NCBI GenBank assembly: GCA_040508085.1
Contig: JBEVNO010000194.1
Coordinates: forward strand, 1-61,866
Direction: 5' to 3'
DNA length: 61,866 bases
Origin: ZC4RG30 sp040508085
Lineage (GTDB): Bacteria > Pseudomonadota > Gammaproteobacteria > Steroidobacterales > Steroidobacteraceae
Shown here: piece after piece, positions 27,006 through 36,700 of the stretch
Layout: each line of letters opens with the position of its first letter
How positions within the stretch are numbered: the first letter of the stretch is position 1
The notes under the pieces: model-generated
What the model was told of the DNA's origin: nothing
The model's database searches: none
Seen by the model: the letters and a program-made list of their open reading frames with translations, nothing else
Translations under genes and position numbers: made by a program

Positions 27006-28402
27006 TGCGCGCGCCCGGGGTATTCGCGCGGCCAGTCGTCTGGATCGCGGCCGCAATACTTGGCGGCACCGCGCAAGCCCAGGCGGTGGACGAGGTTCCG
27101 TGGCGACACGCGCATATCAATGAGGTGGCGGAGCTGCTCGGCCTGCCGCCAGAGCTGCCGATCTCGGACCTCGAAGCCCAGCCCGCCGGCGGCTCGCTGG
27201 GCCTGCAGGATTCCATCCGCCGCGGCGCCGAGGTCAGCTTTGATGCGCAGGCGGCAGCTGAACACAGCAAGTCCGTGGACTACACGCGCCGCGCCGCATT
27301 GGGCGCCTTGCTGCCCCGCATCGATGTATCCGCGGGCGCTGGCCGCGGCGAACTGACGAGCCTGGATCCATACCTGACCACCACCCGCAGCGAGGCAAGC
27401 ATCACGCTGCGCCAGGTGGTGCTCGACTACGCGGCGAAACGGGAGCTGGACCGCCAGAGCCAGCTGTCGAAGGCGGCGCGCTGGCAGCAGCAGGGCGCCA
27501 ATTCAGCTGCCGGGCTCGAGGCAGCATCGGCCTATCTGCAGGCGCTGCAGTCGCGCATGGTGATCGCGCTCAGCGAAGAACACGAAGGGCGCCTGCAGGA
27601 ACTGCTGGGCTACATCACGCGGCGCGCCGAGGCCGGCGGCACCAGCGAGGCCGAAGCCGCACGTGTGCGGGCCCGCGTCGCCAATGCGCGCGCCACCATA
27701 GCCGATTCGCGCGCCAATCTGCGCACGGCGCTGCGCAACTTGGAGAGCCTGCTGCAGGAGACACCCGCTGCCCTGACCATTGGCACGCCGGCCCGCCTGC
27801 TGCCGATCCCCGGTACCGTCACGGAAGCCAAACAGCTGGCGGAGACCTCGAATTTCGACCTGCTCGCCGCGCAGGCCGACAAGGACGCGGCGGATCGCGA
27901 GACAGGAGGTTACGTGGCGCGCTTCGTGCCGCGTGTCGAGCTGCTGGTGCAACACCGCATCGATGAGAACGGCGCCGGTACTGTCAGTGAACTGCGAGAC
28001 AGCCGCGTGATGCTGCAGGCAACACTGTCGCTGCTCAACGGTGGCGCCGATCGCGCCCAGTACTCGGCTTCGGCGCACCGCGCCCGCGAGAAGACATTGC
28101 AGCGCGACAGTTCAAGGCGGCGCCTGGCGCAGGAACTGGATTCGGCCTATGCCACGCTGGACGGCATGGCCGAGCGCTTTGGGGCGGTGCGCGAGGAAAT
28201 GGCGGCAAATGCCACGGTCGTCGAGGCTTTCCGCGAGCAGCTTGTCGGCGGCAACCGCCAGCTGCTGGATGTGCTCGACGCCTACCAGCGCTATCACCAG
28301 AGCCGGCTCGACATCGCCCAGCTGTCGATCCTCGATCTGCAGAACCACGTCAAGGTGGCACACCTCATCGGCGTACTCGCGCCGATGCTGGGCGTGCCCT
28401 GA
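27005..28402 (+). CDS. TolC-like outer membrane secretion channel
   Basis: A 465-residue outer membrane efflux protein dedicated to the type I system. A Sec signal peptide (WIAAAILGGTAQAQA) is followed by two long helical repeats typical of the TolC family, with the recurring SYDAQAAAEH/SKSVDYTRRAALGALLPRIDV-type pattern at the start of the first half and ARAT/LRTALRNLESLL in the hairpins. It ends with the expected LLDVLDAYQRYHQSRLDIA segment. It overlaps the ABC gene stop by one base; the next gene starts 18 bases downstream with a good ribosome-binding site (GGAG and AGGAC). Confidence 0.88.
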   Translation: MRAPGVFARPVVWIAAAILGGTAQAQAVDEVPWRHAHINEVAELLGLPPELPISDLEAQPAGGSLGLQDSIRRGAEVSFDAQAAAEHSKSVDYTRRAALGALLPRIDVSAGAGRGELTSLDPYLTTTRSEASITLRQVVLDYAAKRELDRQSQLSKAARWQQQGANSAAGLEAASAYLQALQSRMVIALSEEHEGRLQELLGYITRRAEAGGTSEAEAARVRARVANARATIADSRANLRTALRNLESLLQETPAALTIGTPARLLPIPGTVTEAKQLAETSNFDLLAAQADKDAADRETGGYVARFVPRVELLVQHRIDENGAGTVSELRDSRVMLQATLSLLNGGADRAQYSASAHRAREKTLQRDSSRRRLAQELDSAYATLDGMAERFGAVREEMAANATVVEAFREQLVGGNRQLLDVLDAYQRYHQSRLDIAQLSILDLQNHVKVAHLIGVLAPMLGVP

Positions 28403-28420
28403 GGGAACGGAGCCAGGACA

Positions 28421-29017
28421 ATGGAAGGCGGCAAGGGCGGAAATTCATACTGGCCGGGGTTCGTCGATGCCCTGACCAACGTGGTCATCGCGATGATCTT
28501 CGTGATCGTGGTGCTGGCGATTTCGCTGTCATTCGCGGCGCAGCTGATGGCCAAGAAGCTGGCTGCCGAGATGATCGCGCAGGGTCAGGGCACGGCGCAG
28601 GGTGCGGCCATCGACGCCGGCAGCCCGGTGCCGGAATCCCGCCTGGAACGGCACACGCGCATCGCGGTGGCGGGTCCGGCAACCGATCAGTCCGTGGCAG
28701 GCGGCAGGCTGCGGCCGCCCCGCAATATCCTGCAGCTGGATTTCGCAGCCAATGCCGTGGCGCTCGATGAAGCGGCGGCCACCGCCCTGCGCGCCGAGCT
28801 CGCCAACTCCCCCCATGGCGGCAGGGTGGTGATCCTCGCCACGGGACCGGGCATGGGAATCACCGCCAACCAGCGTGCCGCTTACCTGCGGGTGCTCGCC
28901 GTCCGCGAGGTCCTGCTGGCGCAGGGCTACGCCGCAGCGCAGCTGGACATGCGCATCGATACGGAAGCCGAGGCGTCCGCTCCCACTGTGAACATCTCCT
29001 TCGAAGGACAGCCATGA
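28421..29017 (+). CDS. MotB/SiiA-like proton-channel partner with OmpA-like domain
   Basis: A 198-residue inner-membrane protein. One membrane helix (residues about 14-38) opens with YWPGFVDALTNVVIAM; Asp16 sits where MotB has its proton-carrying Asp32 and Salmonella SiiA its Asp13. A linker rich in Ala/Gly leads to a small periplasmic OmpA-like domain (ILQLDFAANAVALDEAA, then ANQRAAYLRVLAVREVLL). Paired with the MotA-like protein two genes downstream, it should form a proton channel coupled to the secretion machine, as SiiA-SiiB do in SPI-4. The gene overlaps the adaptor gene by ATGA. Part of a stator for motility is unlikely, as no flagellar gene is near. Confidence 0.78.
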   Translation: MEGGKGGNSYWPGFVDALTNVVIAMIFVIVVLAISLSFAAQLMAKKLAAEMIAQGQGTAQGAAIDAGSPVPESRLERHTRIAVAGPATDQSVAGGRLRPPRNILQLDFAANAVALDEAAATALRAELANSPHGGRVVILATGPGMGITANQRAAYLRVLAVREVLLAQGYAAAQLDMRIDTEAEASAPTVNISFEGQP

Positions 29018-30330
29018 GCGAGGCCGCCGCCAATCTGCTGGCCGAACATTTCGACCAGTCGCTCGGGCTGCAGAGACGCCTGCGTCTGCCCAATGCGGTA
29101 ATCGCCACGCTGGCGGCGACTTCCGCTGCGCTGCTGCTGTGGGCCGCGCTGGCGCCGGTGGATCGCATGGTGCACATGCAGGGGCGCGTCATCCCATCCG
29201 GCAAGCAGCAGATGGTGCAGCATCTGGAGGGGGGCATCGTGTCCCGCGTCTTCGTCCGCGAGGGCGATCGCGTCGAGAGCGGTCAGAGCCTGATTGCCGT
29301 CTCCGACCTGCAGGCAAGTTCCGTGCGCGGCGAGAAGGGCGCGCGCCTCGACGGCTTGCTGGCGCGCGCCGCCCGCCTGCAGGCGGAGTCCCAGGGACTG
29401 CCAAGGTTTGATGCCCCTGCCGGGCTGGGCGAGGACTCCGCCCCGCTGCGCAGCGAGCGCGAGGCCTTCGACGCGCGCCAGGGCCGCCTGTTGCAGTCAT
29501 TGCGTGTGCTGGACGAGCAGATCTCGCAGCGCCAGCAGGAATTCGCCGAGCAGAAGGAGCGCCGCAAGGGTCTGGAATCAGAGCTTGCCACCGCGCAGAA
29601 GCAGGCGACCCTGGTGGAGACGCTGATCAGCCACAAGGCCGGCTCGCAGCTCGAGCTGCTCGAGGCGCGCGCACGCGTGGAGCGCCTGACAACACAGCTG
29701 CGCGAGATCGAAGCCGCAGGCCCGCGACTGGCCGCTGCGGCCAGTGAGACCGCGGCCCGCCGGGCCGAGGCTGTGGCCCAGTTCCGTAGCGAGGCGCGTA
29801 CGGCATTGGCCGATGCGCGGGTGGAACTGCAACAGCTGCAGCAGGAGATCAATGCCGTCGACGACCGCGTCCGCCGCACCGTTGTCGCGGCACCGGTCGC
29901 CGGGCGGGTCAACAAGCTGATGTTCAACACGGTGGGTGGCGTCGTGAAGCCGGGCGACCTGCTGGTCGAGCTGACGCCCGAGGAAAAGACCCTTGTGGTG
30001 GAGACCCGCGTTGCGCCGCAGGAACGCGGCCCGCTGCGCGAAGGCCAGCGCGCGGTGGTGAAGGTCGCCGCATTCGACTACACCGTATTCGGCACGCTCG
30101 AGGCGCAGGTCCGCGAGATCAGTGCAGACTCGCTCGCGGATGAACGCGGCGAGCGCTACTTCCGCGTCAGCCTCGCAGTGGACGCCGACAGTCTCGCCCG
30201 CTTCCAGCAGCCACTGTCCCCCGGCATGACGGTCACCGCGGATGCGGTCACCGGGCGCCGCACGGTTCTCCAGTACCTCCTCTCGCCCATCCGCGGCCTG
30301 TCCTCCAACGCCTTCCAGGATCGAAAATGA
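29014..30330 (+). CDS. HlyD-like membrane fusion protein
   Basis: A 438-residue periplasmic adaptor linking ABC transporter and TolC-like channel. There is a short cytosolic N-terminus, one membrane helix (residues about 30-50, NAVIATLAATSAALLLW), a lipoyl half (GRVIPSGKQQMVQHLEGG, VFVREGDRVESGQ), a long coiled coil (about 105-300) and the second lipoyl half plus beta-barrel (VAAPVAGRVNKLMF, PGMTVTADAVTG). The C-terminal TVLQYLLSPI is standard for the family. It overlaps both neighbours by four bases. Confidence 0.92.
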   Translation: MSEAAANLLAEHFDQSLGLQRRLRLPNAVIATLAATSAALLLWAALAPVDRMVHMQGRVIPSGKQQMVQHLEGGIVSRVFVREGDRVESGQSLIAVSDLQASSVRGEKGARLDGLLARAARLQAESQGLPRFDAPAGLGEDSAPLRSEREAFDARQGRLLQSLRVLDEQISQRQQEFAEQKERRKGLESELATAQKQATLVETLISHKAGSQLELLEARARVERLTTQLREIEAAGPRLAAAASETAARRAEAVAQFRSEARTALADARVELQQLQQEINAVDDRVRRTVVAAPVAGRVNKLMFNTVGGVVKPGDLLVELTPEEKTLVVETRVAPQERGPLREGQRAVVKVAAFDYTVFGTLEAQVREISADSLADERGERYFRVSLAVDADSLARFQQPLSPGMTVTADAVTGRRTVLQYLLSPIRGLSSNAFQDRK

Positions 30331-31712
30331 GCACTGCATCCATGACAGATTCAGCCGCCCCGGCAGAACCAGAAGCAAAGGGCAGCCTTGGCGTCGTACC
30401 GGCATTGCTGGTGTGGCTGCCGATGGCCGCAGTGGGGGCGGGCGCGGTGGGCATGTGGCATTTCGTCAGCTTCGCCTTCGTTTCCAACCCGGTGCTGAAC
30501 GGACTCATCCTGGGCGTCGCGCTGTGGGGTGGTGCGACCATGGTGGGGCATGTGCGACGCGCGTATCGGGAGGATCGCACCTTCGTCATGGGCATCGACT
30601 GGCTGCGCCGCGGCGTCTGGAGCGATTCGCCCAACCCGAAGCTGGGGCCCGACGCTTTTGTCGTCGGCCTGCTCGGACGCCTGGAGAAGCTCGGACTTGG
30701 CCACCAGATCTCGATGCAGAGTGCGGTGACCGAGCCGGAAATCGAAGCGCTGGCCGACTATTTCGAGCGCAAGCAGGAACTCTCGCAGTTCATCGTCGGC
30801 CTGATGGTCGGGCTGGGACTGCTCGGCACCTTCATCGGCCTGCTGGAAACCCTGGTTGCGACCAGCGGCCTCATTTCGACCATCGCCAACAGCGTCGGCG
30901 GTTCCGGCGGCGGCATGGAATCGGAGTTTGCCCGCATCGTTGGTGGCCTGCAGAAACCGCTGGCAGCGATGGGCACGGCATTCTCGGCCTCCATGTTCGG
31001 TCTCATCGGTTCCATCATGCTGGGTTTCCAGATGATCCTGGTGCGCCGCACCTGCGCCGCGGTGGTGGATCACGTGCGCGAGAACGTGCTCTCCCTCGCC
31101 GAGAAATCAAGCGTCAACGCAACCGCGGAGATCTCCGAGCGCTTCCTCGCGACCCTGCTCGCAGACATGCTGGAGCAGGGGCGGCGTTCGGAGGAAGGGC
31201 TGCGTGGCGTGGTGGACCGGCTGGCCGAATTCACGCCGCGCTTCGAGCAGGCGGCACGTTCCAATGAGCGGCTGGCGCAGGAGGTGGGCCTGCACGGCGA
31301 AGTGCTGGGACGTACCGCGGCGGCCATGGCCCAGGTGCGCGACCTGGTCCCGGCCATTGGCGAGCTGGCCACGCAAACCAGCCAGGTGATGGAAGAATGC
31401 AGCCAGACGCGCCTGGATCTGCGCGATGTGCTGCGGCAGCTGCCGGACCTGCAGATCATGCGCGGCGAGATGACGGTAACCCTGGCCGCGATCGATGACC
31501 TGGCCAGGGGCGTGGCCGAGACGCGTGAGATGACGGCCGCACTGGCGGCAGAACTGCGGCACCAGGGCAGCGTGACGCAGCGGCTTGAACTGGCGCTGGT
31601 CACCGCGGAACGCGAGCGGCTGCATGCTGTACTCAAGCCCACCTTGATGGCCTCAGTGCGCTCGCGGGTCCGCCGGATGATCGATGACGACGATCAGCGG
31701 AACGCGTCGTGA
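30327..31712 (+). CDS. MotA/TolQ/ExbB-type proton channel protein (SiiB-like)
   Basis: A 461-residue membrane protein. Two helices near the N-terminus (about 25-75) and two conserved ones, FIVGLMVGLGLLGTFIGLLE (from residue about 154) and PLAAMGTAFSASMFGLIGSI (from about 210), match the MotA/TolQ/ExbB channel pair. The C-terminal 220 residues are long, heptad-rich and cytosolic, far more than TolQ or ExbB carry. As I recall, Salmonella SiiB has nearly the same length, and SiiA is close to the MotB-like protein here. It should use the proton gradient to drive or gate adhesin export. It overlaps the adaptor and LapD-like genes by four bases each. Confidence 0.83.
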   Translation: MSTASMTDSAAPAEPEAKGSLGVVPALLVWLPMAAVGAGAVGMWHFVSFAFVSNPVLNGLILGVALWGGATMVGHVRRAYREDRTFVMGIDWLRRGVWSDSPNPKLGPDAFVVGLLGRLEKLGLGHQISMQSAVTEPEIEALADYFERKQELSQFIVGLMVGLGLLGTFIGLLETLVATSGLISTIANSVGGSGGGMESEFARIVGGLQKPLAAMGTAFSASMFGLIGSIMLGFQMILVRRTCAAVVDHVRENVLSLAEKSSVNATAEISERFLATLLADMLEQGRRSEEGLRGVVDRLAEFTPRFEQAARSNERLAQEVGLHGEVLGRTAAAMAQVRDLVPAIGELATQTSQVMEECSQTRLDLRDVLRQLPDLQIMRGEMTVTLAAIDDLARGVAETREMTAALAAELRHQGSVTQRLELALVTAERERLHAVLKPTLMASVRSRVRRMIDDDDQRNAS

Positions 31713-33667
31713 GGAAGTTCTGGTCCCGGCTGCCGCTCGAGCGCTTTGGTCCCGGCGGCGTGTTCGCAGCCGCGGCGCTCGCGTGGCTCGTCTGCCTGGT
31801 CGGCTTCAGTGTCTCCATGCGGCCCGCCATGCGGGCAGAGCTGCTGCGCGACAGCGAACAGGTGCTGCAGCGGGTCGCGCGGGAGCGGCCGGCGGTTGCC
31901 ACGGCCCAGCAGCTGCGCTCCTGGGTGCTGGAGCGCGCCGAGCGCGAAGCCTGGTCCGCCTGGGAGCTGCGCGATGCGCAGGGAGTCGTGCTGGCCGCCA
32001 TGCAGGCACCCCTGCCCACGTCGCTGCTGCTGCACCTGCTGCGCGGCGCGACGGCATCGCCGGCAGTGGACCTTGCCATCCTGAGTCAGGGCGTGACGAT
32101 CGGGCACCTGAATCTCAGCGCTTCGACGCAGCGTGTGGATGGCCTGGCGCTGCGCATCTGGTCGCATGCGGCAACGGCGCTGAGCCTGCTTGCCGTGCTG
32201 GTGGTTGCCGCGCAGCTGCTGTCGCTCGCCGGCATGCGGCGTGTGCTGCATGAGCTGCGCGGCCAGGTGCTGGCCCTGGCCACGCGCCGCTTCCTGGATC
32301 TGCGCGAACCCGCATGGCGTCCGTTGTTGCCGATGTCCCAGGCGATCAATGTGCTGGTCGGCCGTGTGCGCACATTGCTGCAGGAGTCGGAGCAGGAGGT
32401 CGAGGCAATCCGCTACCGCGTCCAGCACGATCACATGACGCAGCTGGCGAGCCGCGAGGTCTTCATGGACCAGCTGCGCGAATCGCTGCAGCAGCAGAAC
32501 CCTGGCGCCGTAGTGCTGATACACGTTCTGGACGTCGAGGCATTGAACCGCCGGCAGGGCCGCAAGCTCACCGACGATTTCCTGATGGCGGTGGCCACCA
32601 CGCTGCGTGCCCGGCTGCTGGGCAGCCTGCATGCGGAGCACGGCGTCGCGGCGCGCCTGAATGGCACCGACTTCGCATTGCTCCTCCCGGGGGCGAGTGC
32701 CCAGCAGGTCAAGCGCATCATGGACGCGGTGCGCAATGACCTGCAGCGGCTGTTCCAGGAAGGGCTGACGGACGTTCCCAGTGCGGCGGCGGTGGGCGGC
32801 ACGACCTATGATCACGATGAGCAGATCGCCGATGTGCTGTCGCGCGCGGATTTCCTGCTCGGTGTGGCGATCTCGGGCCGCGGCAGCACCACGATGCTGC
32901 GTCATCTGGGCCATCACTTCCAGTTCGGCATCGCGCAGTGGAGTGCGGTCATCGAAGGGGCGCTGGCAACGGGTCGCGTCAAGCTCGCCTCCCGCTCCAT
33001 TGTCGATGCTCAGGGTGCCGAGCTGTTCGAAGATCTGGCACCGCAGCTGATCGAACCTGATGGCACGGTACTCGGGTTCGAGGAACTGCTGCCTCCCGCC
33101 ATGCGCACTGGCCGCATTCTGGAGGTGGTGCTGCGTACTGTGGATCTTGCGCTGGGCAGCCTCGGCAGCCGTCCGCAGGCCCGCTGCCGCGTGGAGGTGC
33201 CGGCACAGTGCCTGGAGCATCCGATCTTCCAGCGGCAGCTGGCGCAGCTGCTGTCGCGGCATGCGGCAGTCGCATCACGGCTTGGAGTCGGCATCAGCGT
33301 GTCCAAGCGCATGCCCGCGCTGGGGGAGCTGCGCGAGCTGCTGCAGCAGCATGGCTGTGCAATGGGCCTGGTGGATGTGGACCCGGAGCTCAGCCTGCTG
33401 CCGCTGCTGGAGAGCGACAGCGTGCGTTACGTGAAGCTGGCCCCGGGGATGACACGCGGGATCGCCAGTGACGACCGGCGCTATGGTGCCATCCGGCTGC
33501 TGTGCAGGATGGGCAGGCGGCTTGGCTTCGAAGTGTTCGGCGGGGCCGTTACGGGGGGTGGAGAGCAGTCGCTGCTGTTCGCCGCGGGCGTGCGCGGAGC
33601 CGCACGATATACATCTGCGGTGGACGAGGAAGTCCAGTCACTGATGCGGCGGCAGGCGGCGGTCTGA
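31709..33667 (+). CDS. LapD-like inner-membrane receptor with degenerate GGDEF and EAL domains
   Basis: A 652-residue protein with GTG start overlapping the previous stop. Order: helix (about 15-37), periplasmic domain of about 118 residues, helix (about 156-178), HAMP-like segment, GGDEF-like domain (about 240-400) and EAL-like domain (about 405-645). The diguanylate cyclase motif is reduced to NGTDF; in the EAL domain the EAL motif reads EDL and the metal-binding Asp and Glu positions (GLVDVD, FGGAVTGGGE) do not match an active enzyme. Architecture and size equal LapD, the c-di-GMP receptor that controls LapA adhesin release. In the periplasmic output the GWxQ loop of LapD, which holds LapG, reads GVTI. 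Binding of c-di-GMP is inferred. Confidence 0.82.
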   Translation: MRKFWSRLPLERFGPGGVFAAAALAWLVCLVGFSVSMRPAMRAELLRDSEQVLQRVARERPAVATAQQLRSWVLERAEREAWSAWELRDAQGVVLAAMQAPLPTSLLLHLLRGATASPAVDLAILSQGVTIGHLNLSASTQRVDGLALRIWSHAATALSLLAVLVVAAQLLSLAGMRRVLHELRGQVLALATRRFLDLREPAWRPLLPMSQAINVLVGRVRTLLQESEQEVEAIRYRVQHDHMTQLASREVFMDQLRESLQQQNPGAVVLIHVLDVEALNRRQGRKLTDDFLMAVATTLRARLLGSLHAEHGVAARLNGTDFALLLPGASAQQVKRIMDAVRNDLQRLFQEGLTDVPSAAAVGGTTYDHDEQIADVLSRADFLLGVAISGRGSTTMLRHLGHHFQFGIAQWSAVIEGALATGRVKLASRSIVDAQGAELFEDLAPQLIEPDGTVLGFEELLPPAMRTGRILEVVLRTVDLALGSLGSRPQARCRVEVPAQCLEHPIFQRQLAQLLSRHAAVASRLGVGISVSKRMPALGELRELLQQHGCAMGLVDVDPELSLLPLLESDSVRYVKLAPGMTRGIASDDRRYGAIRLLCRMGRRLGFEVFGGAVTGGGEQSLLFAAGVRGAARYTSAVDEEVQSLMRRQAAV

Positions 33668-33782
33668 TCCGCTTGCGCCCGGCGCGGCGCCGATCGATGA
33701 ATTCTGCTCGCCGCAGGGCCGGCGGGTAACATCCTTCCCGGGAAACTGTCCCTGCGACCGGCTCTGCAGCAGCACCGCGCAA

Positions 33783-36700
33783 ATGCCATCGGAAGCTCCG
33801 TACCAGGCCCCGCCGGACCGCGGTTTCACGCCGCGCGTGCGCGTCGGGCTACGCCTGCTGATCGGGTTCGGGATGGTGATGGTCACTCTGGCCGCAGCGA
33901 TGACTGTGCTGTACATGAACCGTCGCGCGGTGGCGCAGCACGTGCTGGCTGGGTGGCTGGAGCGGCGCGGCATCGAGTCGGAGGTGGAGATCGAGCGGCT
34001 GGAGCGGGATGGGCTGGTGGCCCGCGTCCGGCTTGGTGCCCGGTCTGATCCGGAAGTGCTGATCGAGCAGCTCGGCATCGACTACGCGCTCAGCTTTCCC
34101 TGGTCTGCGACGGGCCTGGGTTTCACACTGGGCCGGGTGCGCCTGCAGCGCCCCATGGTCCGCGCTCGCTGGCACGACGGCAAGTTGTCGCTGGGTTCTA
34201 TCGATCCGCTGCTGCGGAGCTTTCTCGAGGCTCCCCCGAGCGGCAGTGGGGCCGGCCCGGAGGTGACCGTGCAGGCCGGCGAGCTGCGACTGTCCCTCGA
34301 TCAAGGGTCGGCGCGGCTGCTCGGTGATGCACGCCTCGAAGGCGGCCGTCTGCTGCGCCTCAGTGCGCGCCTGCCGTCAACCAGCCTGATATACGAGGCG
34401 GGCTCAGCACAGGCAATGAGTGGCACCTTGGATGTGACCACCACTGGTGAGCGGGTCGCAGTCCGACTGGAGGCATCCGCCGCACAGCTGGCGCACCCTT
34501 CCGCCGGGGCCGAGGCGGCGCGCCTGCGCATCACCGCCGACCTCCCTTATCCGCAGTTGCAAGCGCAGCGTGCCGATGGCCCGGTCTCCCTGGAGGTCGA
34601 CTTTGCCGCGGCACAATTACGTGCGGCCGCCGGCGAGGCGCGCGCGGTCCAGGCCCATGCCGCCTTCGAAGGCGCCTCCTCCGGTGGGGTTGCCGCGTTG
34701 AGTGCCGCAGCTGCGGGCAGCATCGATGTGCGGGCGGATGAGGTAACGGGGCAGGGCGGCACAGCACAGGACCTGCACGCCACACTGGCCACTGCGAGAG
34801 TTACGCTTGACCGCAGCAGCGCAGGTCTGCGCTGGAGCGTGAAGTCCCCAACAACTCTTGCGGCGGGGCGCCTCATCTTCGGCGAGCTCTCGGTGCAGCA
34901 GGCGCAGGTGGCACTGAACATCGACGTTGCCGTCGCCGGGCCTGCTGCCTTCCAGCTGCAGGTGGATGGTTCCGCGGCCGCTGCGAACGGGGCCTGGCCA
35001 CTGCTCGGCGCGCCGCTGGTCGATGATCTTTCCGAGCTCGTCCAGCTCAAGCGCGCGCTGCGGAACTTCTCCATCAGCGCGCCAGGACTGCGCCTCGAGG
35101 CGGGGTCCGCAGGTACCAGTCTGGCACTGACCGCGCCTGTCCGGCTGATGCCAGCCAACGGTGGCGCATTGGTGGTCGAGCCCGCTGTGCGTCCGCTGTA
35201 TGAGGCAAGAGCCTCGCGCCCCAGCGGCGGCGCGCTGCGGCTGACCGCCAGTCGCGGACGCGGACTGCCTGCAGCCACCTTCAACATACCCGACTGGCAT
35301 TTCACCGAGGCCGGCTTCCAGGCCAGTCTGCAGGGCAATGCGACGCTGGATTTCAACCTGGCGCGCGGCATCACATTCGGCACGCGAGGTGTGCTGGCCT
35401 TGGCAGGGGAGCGCATCAGCTACACCGCGGAGGATTGCCTCAGCCTCCGGATCGAGCGCCTGGAACTGGACGAAAATGACGCGACCGGCGTCACCGGCAT
35501 GGTGTGCCCCGATGGCGGTCCACTATTCAGCGCCGCGAACGGCAGCTGGCAGGTGCGAAGTGCGTTCCGTGACGTTGCCGTCGCAGTGCCCGCCGTCGCC
35601 ATGCGCTTCGCCGATCTCCACGGGAAGTTCCTCGCCACCAGTGCGCCGGACGGGCTCGGGTTCGGCGCCACGGTCGCCAGCGGCCAGGCCATCGACACCA
35701 CCGCGCCGGCGCGCTTCAATCCTGTGCAGGCCGCTGGCTCCGTCACGCTGCAGCATGAGCACTGGAACGGCGCTTTTGATCTTGCTGCGGGCAGCCGGCA
35801 CATCGGCCGCATGACGCTGCTACACAATGCAACCACTGCCACGGGCGGCGTGCGCATCACGGTACCCGAGCTGGCATTCGCCGAAGGCGGGCTGCAGCCT
35901 GCCGGGCTGAGTGCGCTGGCCGGTGAGTTTGTGCAGTCGCCGGCGACTGGCGCGATCAGCTTCGAAGGGCGGATCGACTGGGCCGGCGAAGCCGCATCCA
36001 CCAGCAGTGGGCGGCTGCGGGTGCCGGGCCTCGATTTCGCAAGTCCGGCGGGCGCCGTGCAGGGGTTGAAAGGCCAGATCGAATTCACCAGTCTGACGCC
36101 ACTCACCACCGCGCCGGATCAGACGCTCAGCGTTGCGCGCCTCGTGGCCGCCACCGAGATCACCGGCCTCAAGGTGGTATTCGCGCTCGATGCCGGCTCG
36201 CTGCGCGTTGCCGCCGGCGAGCTGCATGCCGCGGGCGGTCGGCTCTTTGCCATGCCGTTCGCGATACCGCTGGATCTGACGCAGCCATTCAGCGGCACGC
36301 TGGTGATCGAAACCCTGCAGCTGGGCAAGGTGCTGGCCGACGCCGGGCTCGCCGACAAGCTTGCTCTGGACGCGGTGGTGTCCGGCAGTCTCCCTTTCGC
36401 CTGGACGCCCGGGCAGGGTGTGCGAATTGTTGGCGGAACGCTGGCTGCGGTGCAGCCAGGAAGGCTGACGCTGAAGCGCGAGATGCTGGATCAGGTGCAG
36501 ACCTCTGCGGCGGAGAAGGCGCCGCCCGGTATGGTTGAGGATCTGGCGTTTCAGGCGCTGGAGAACCTTTCCTTCGAGACACTGAGTGTCGACGTGAACA
36601 GTCTCGACAAGGGCCGCGTGGGCCTGGTCTTCAAGGTGAAGGGCCGCCACGATCCGCCCCAGCACCAGGAGTTGCGCGTGGGGTTGCTCGAACTGATCAG

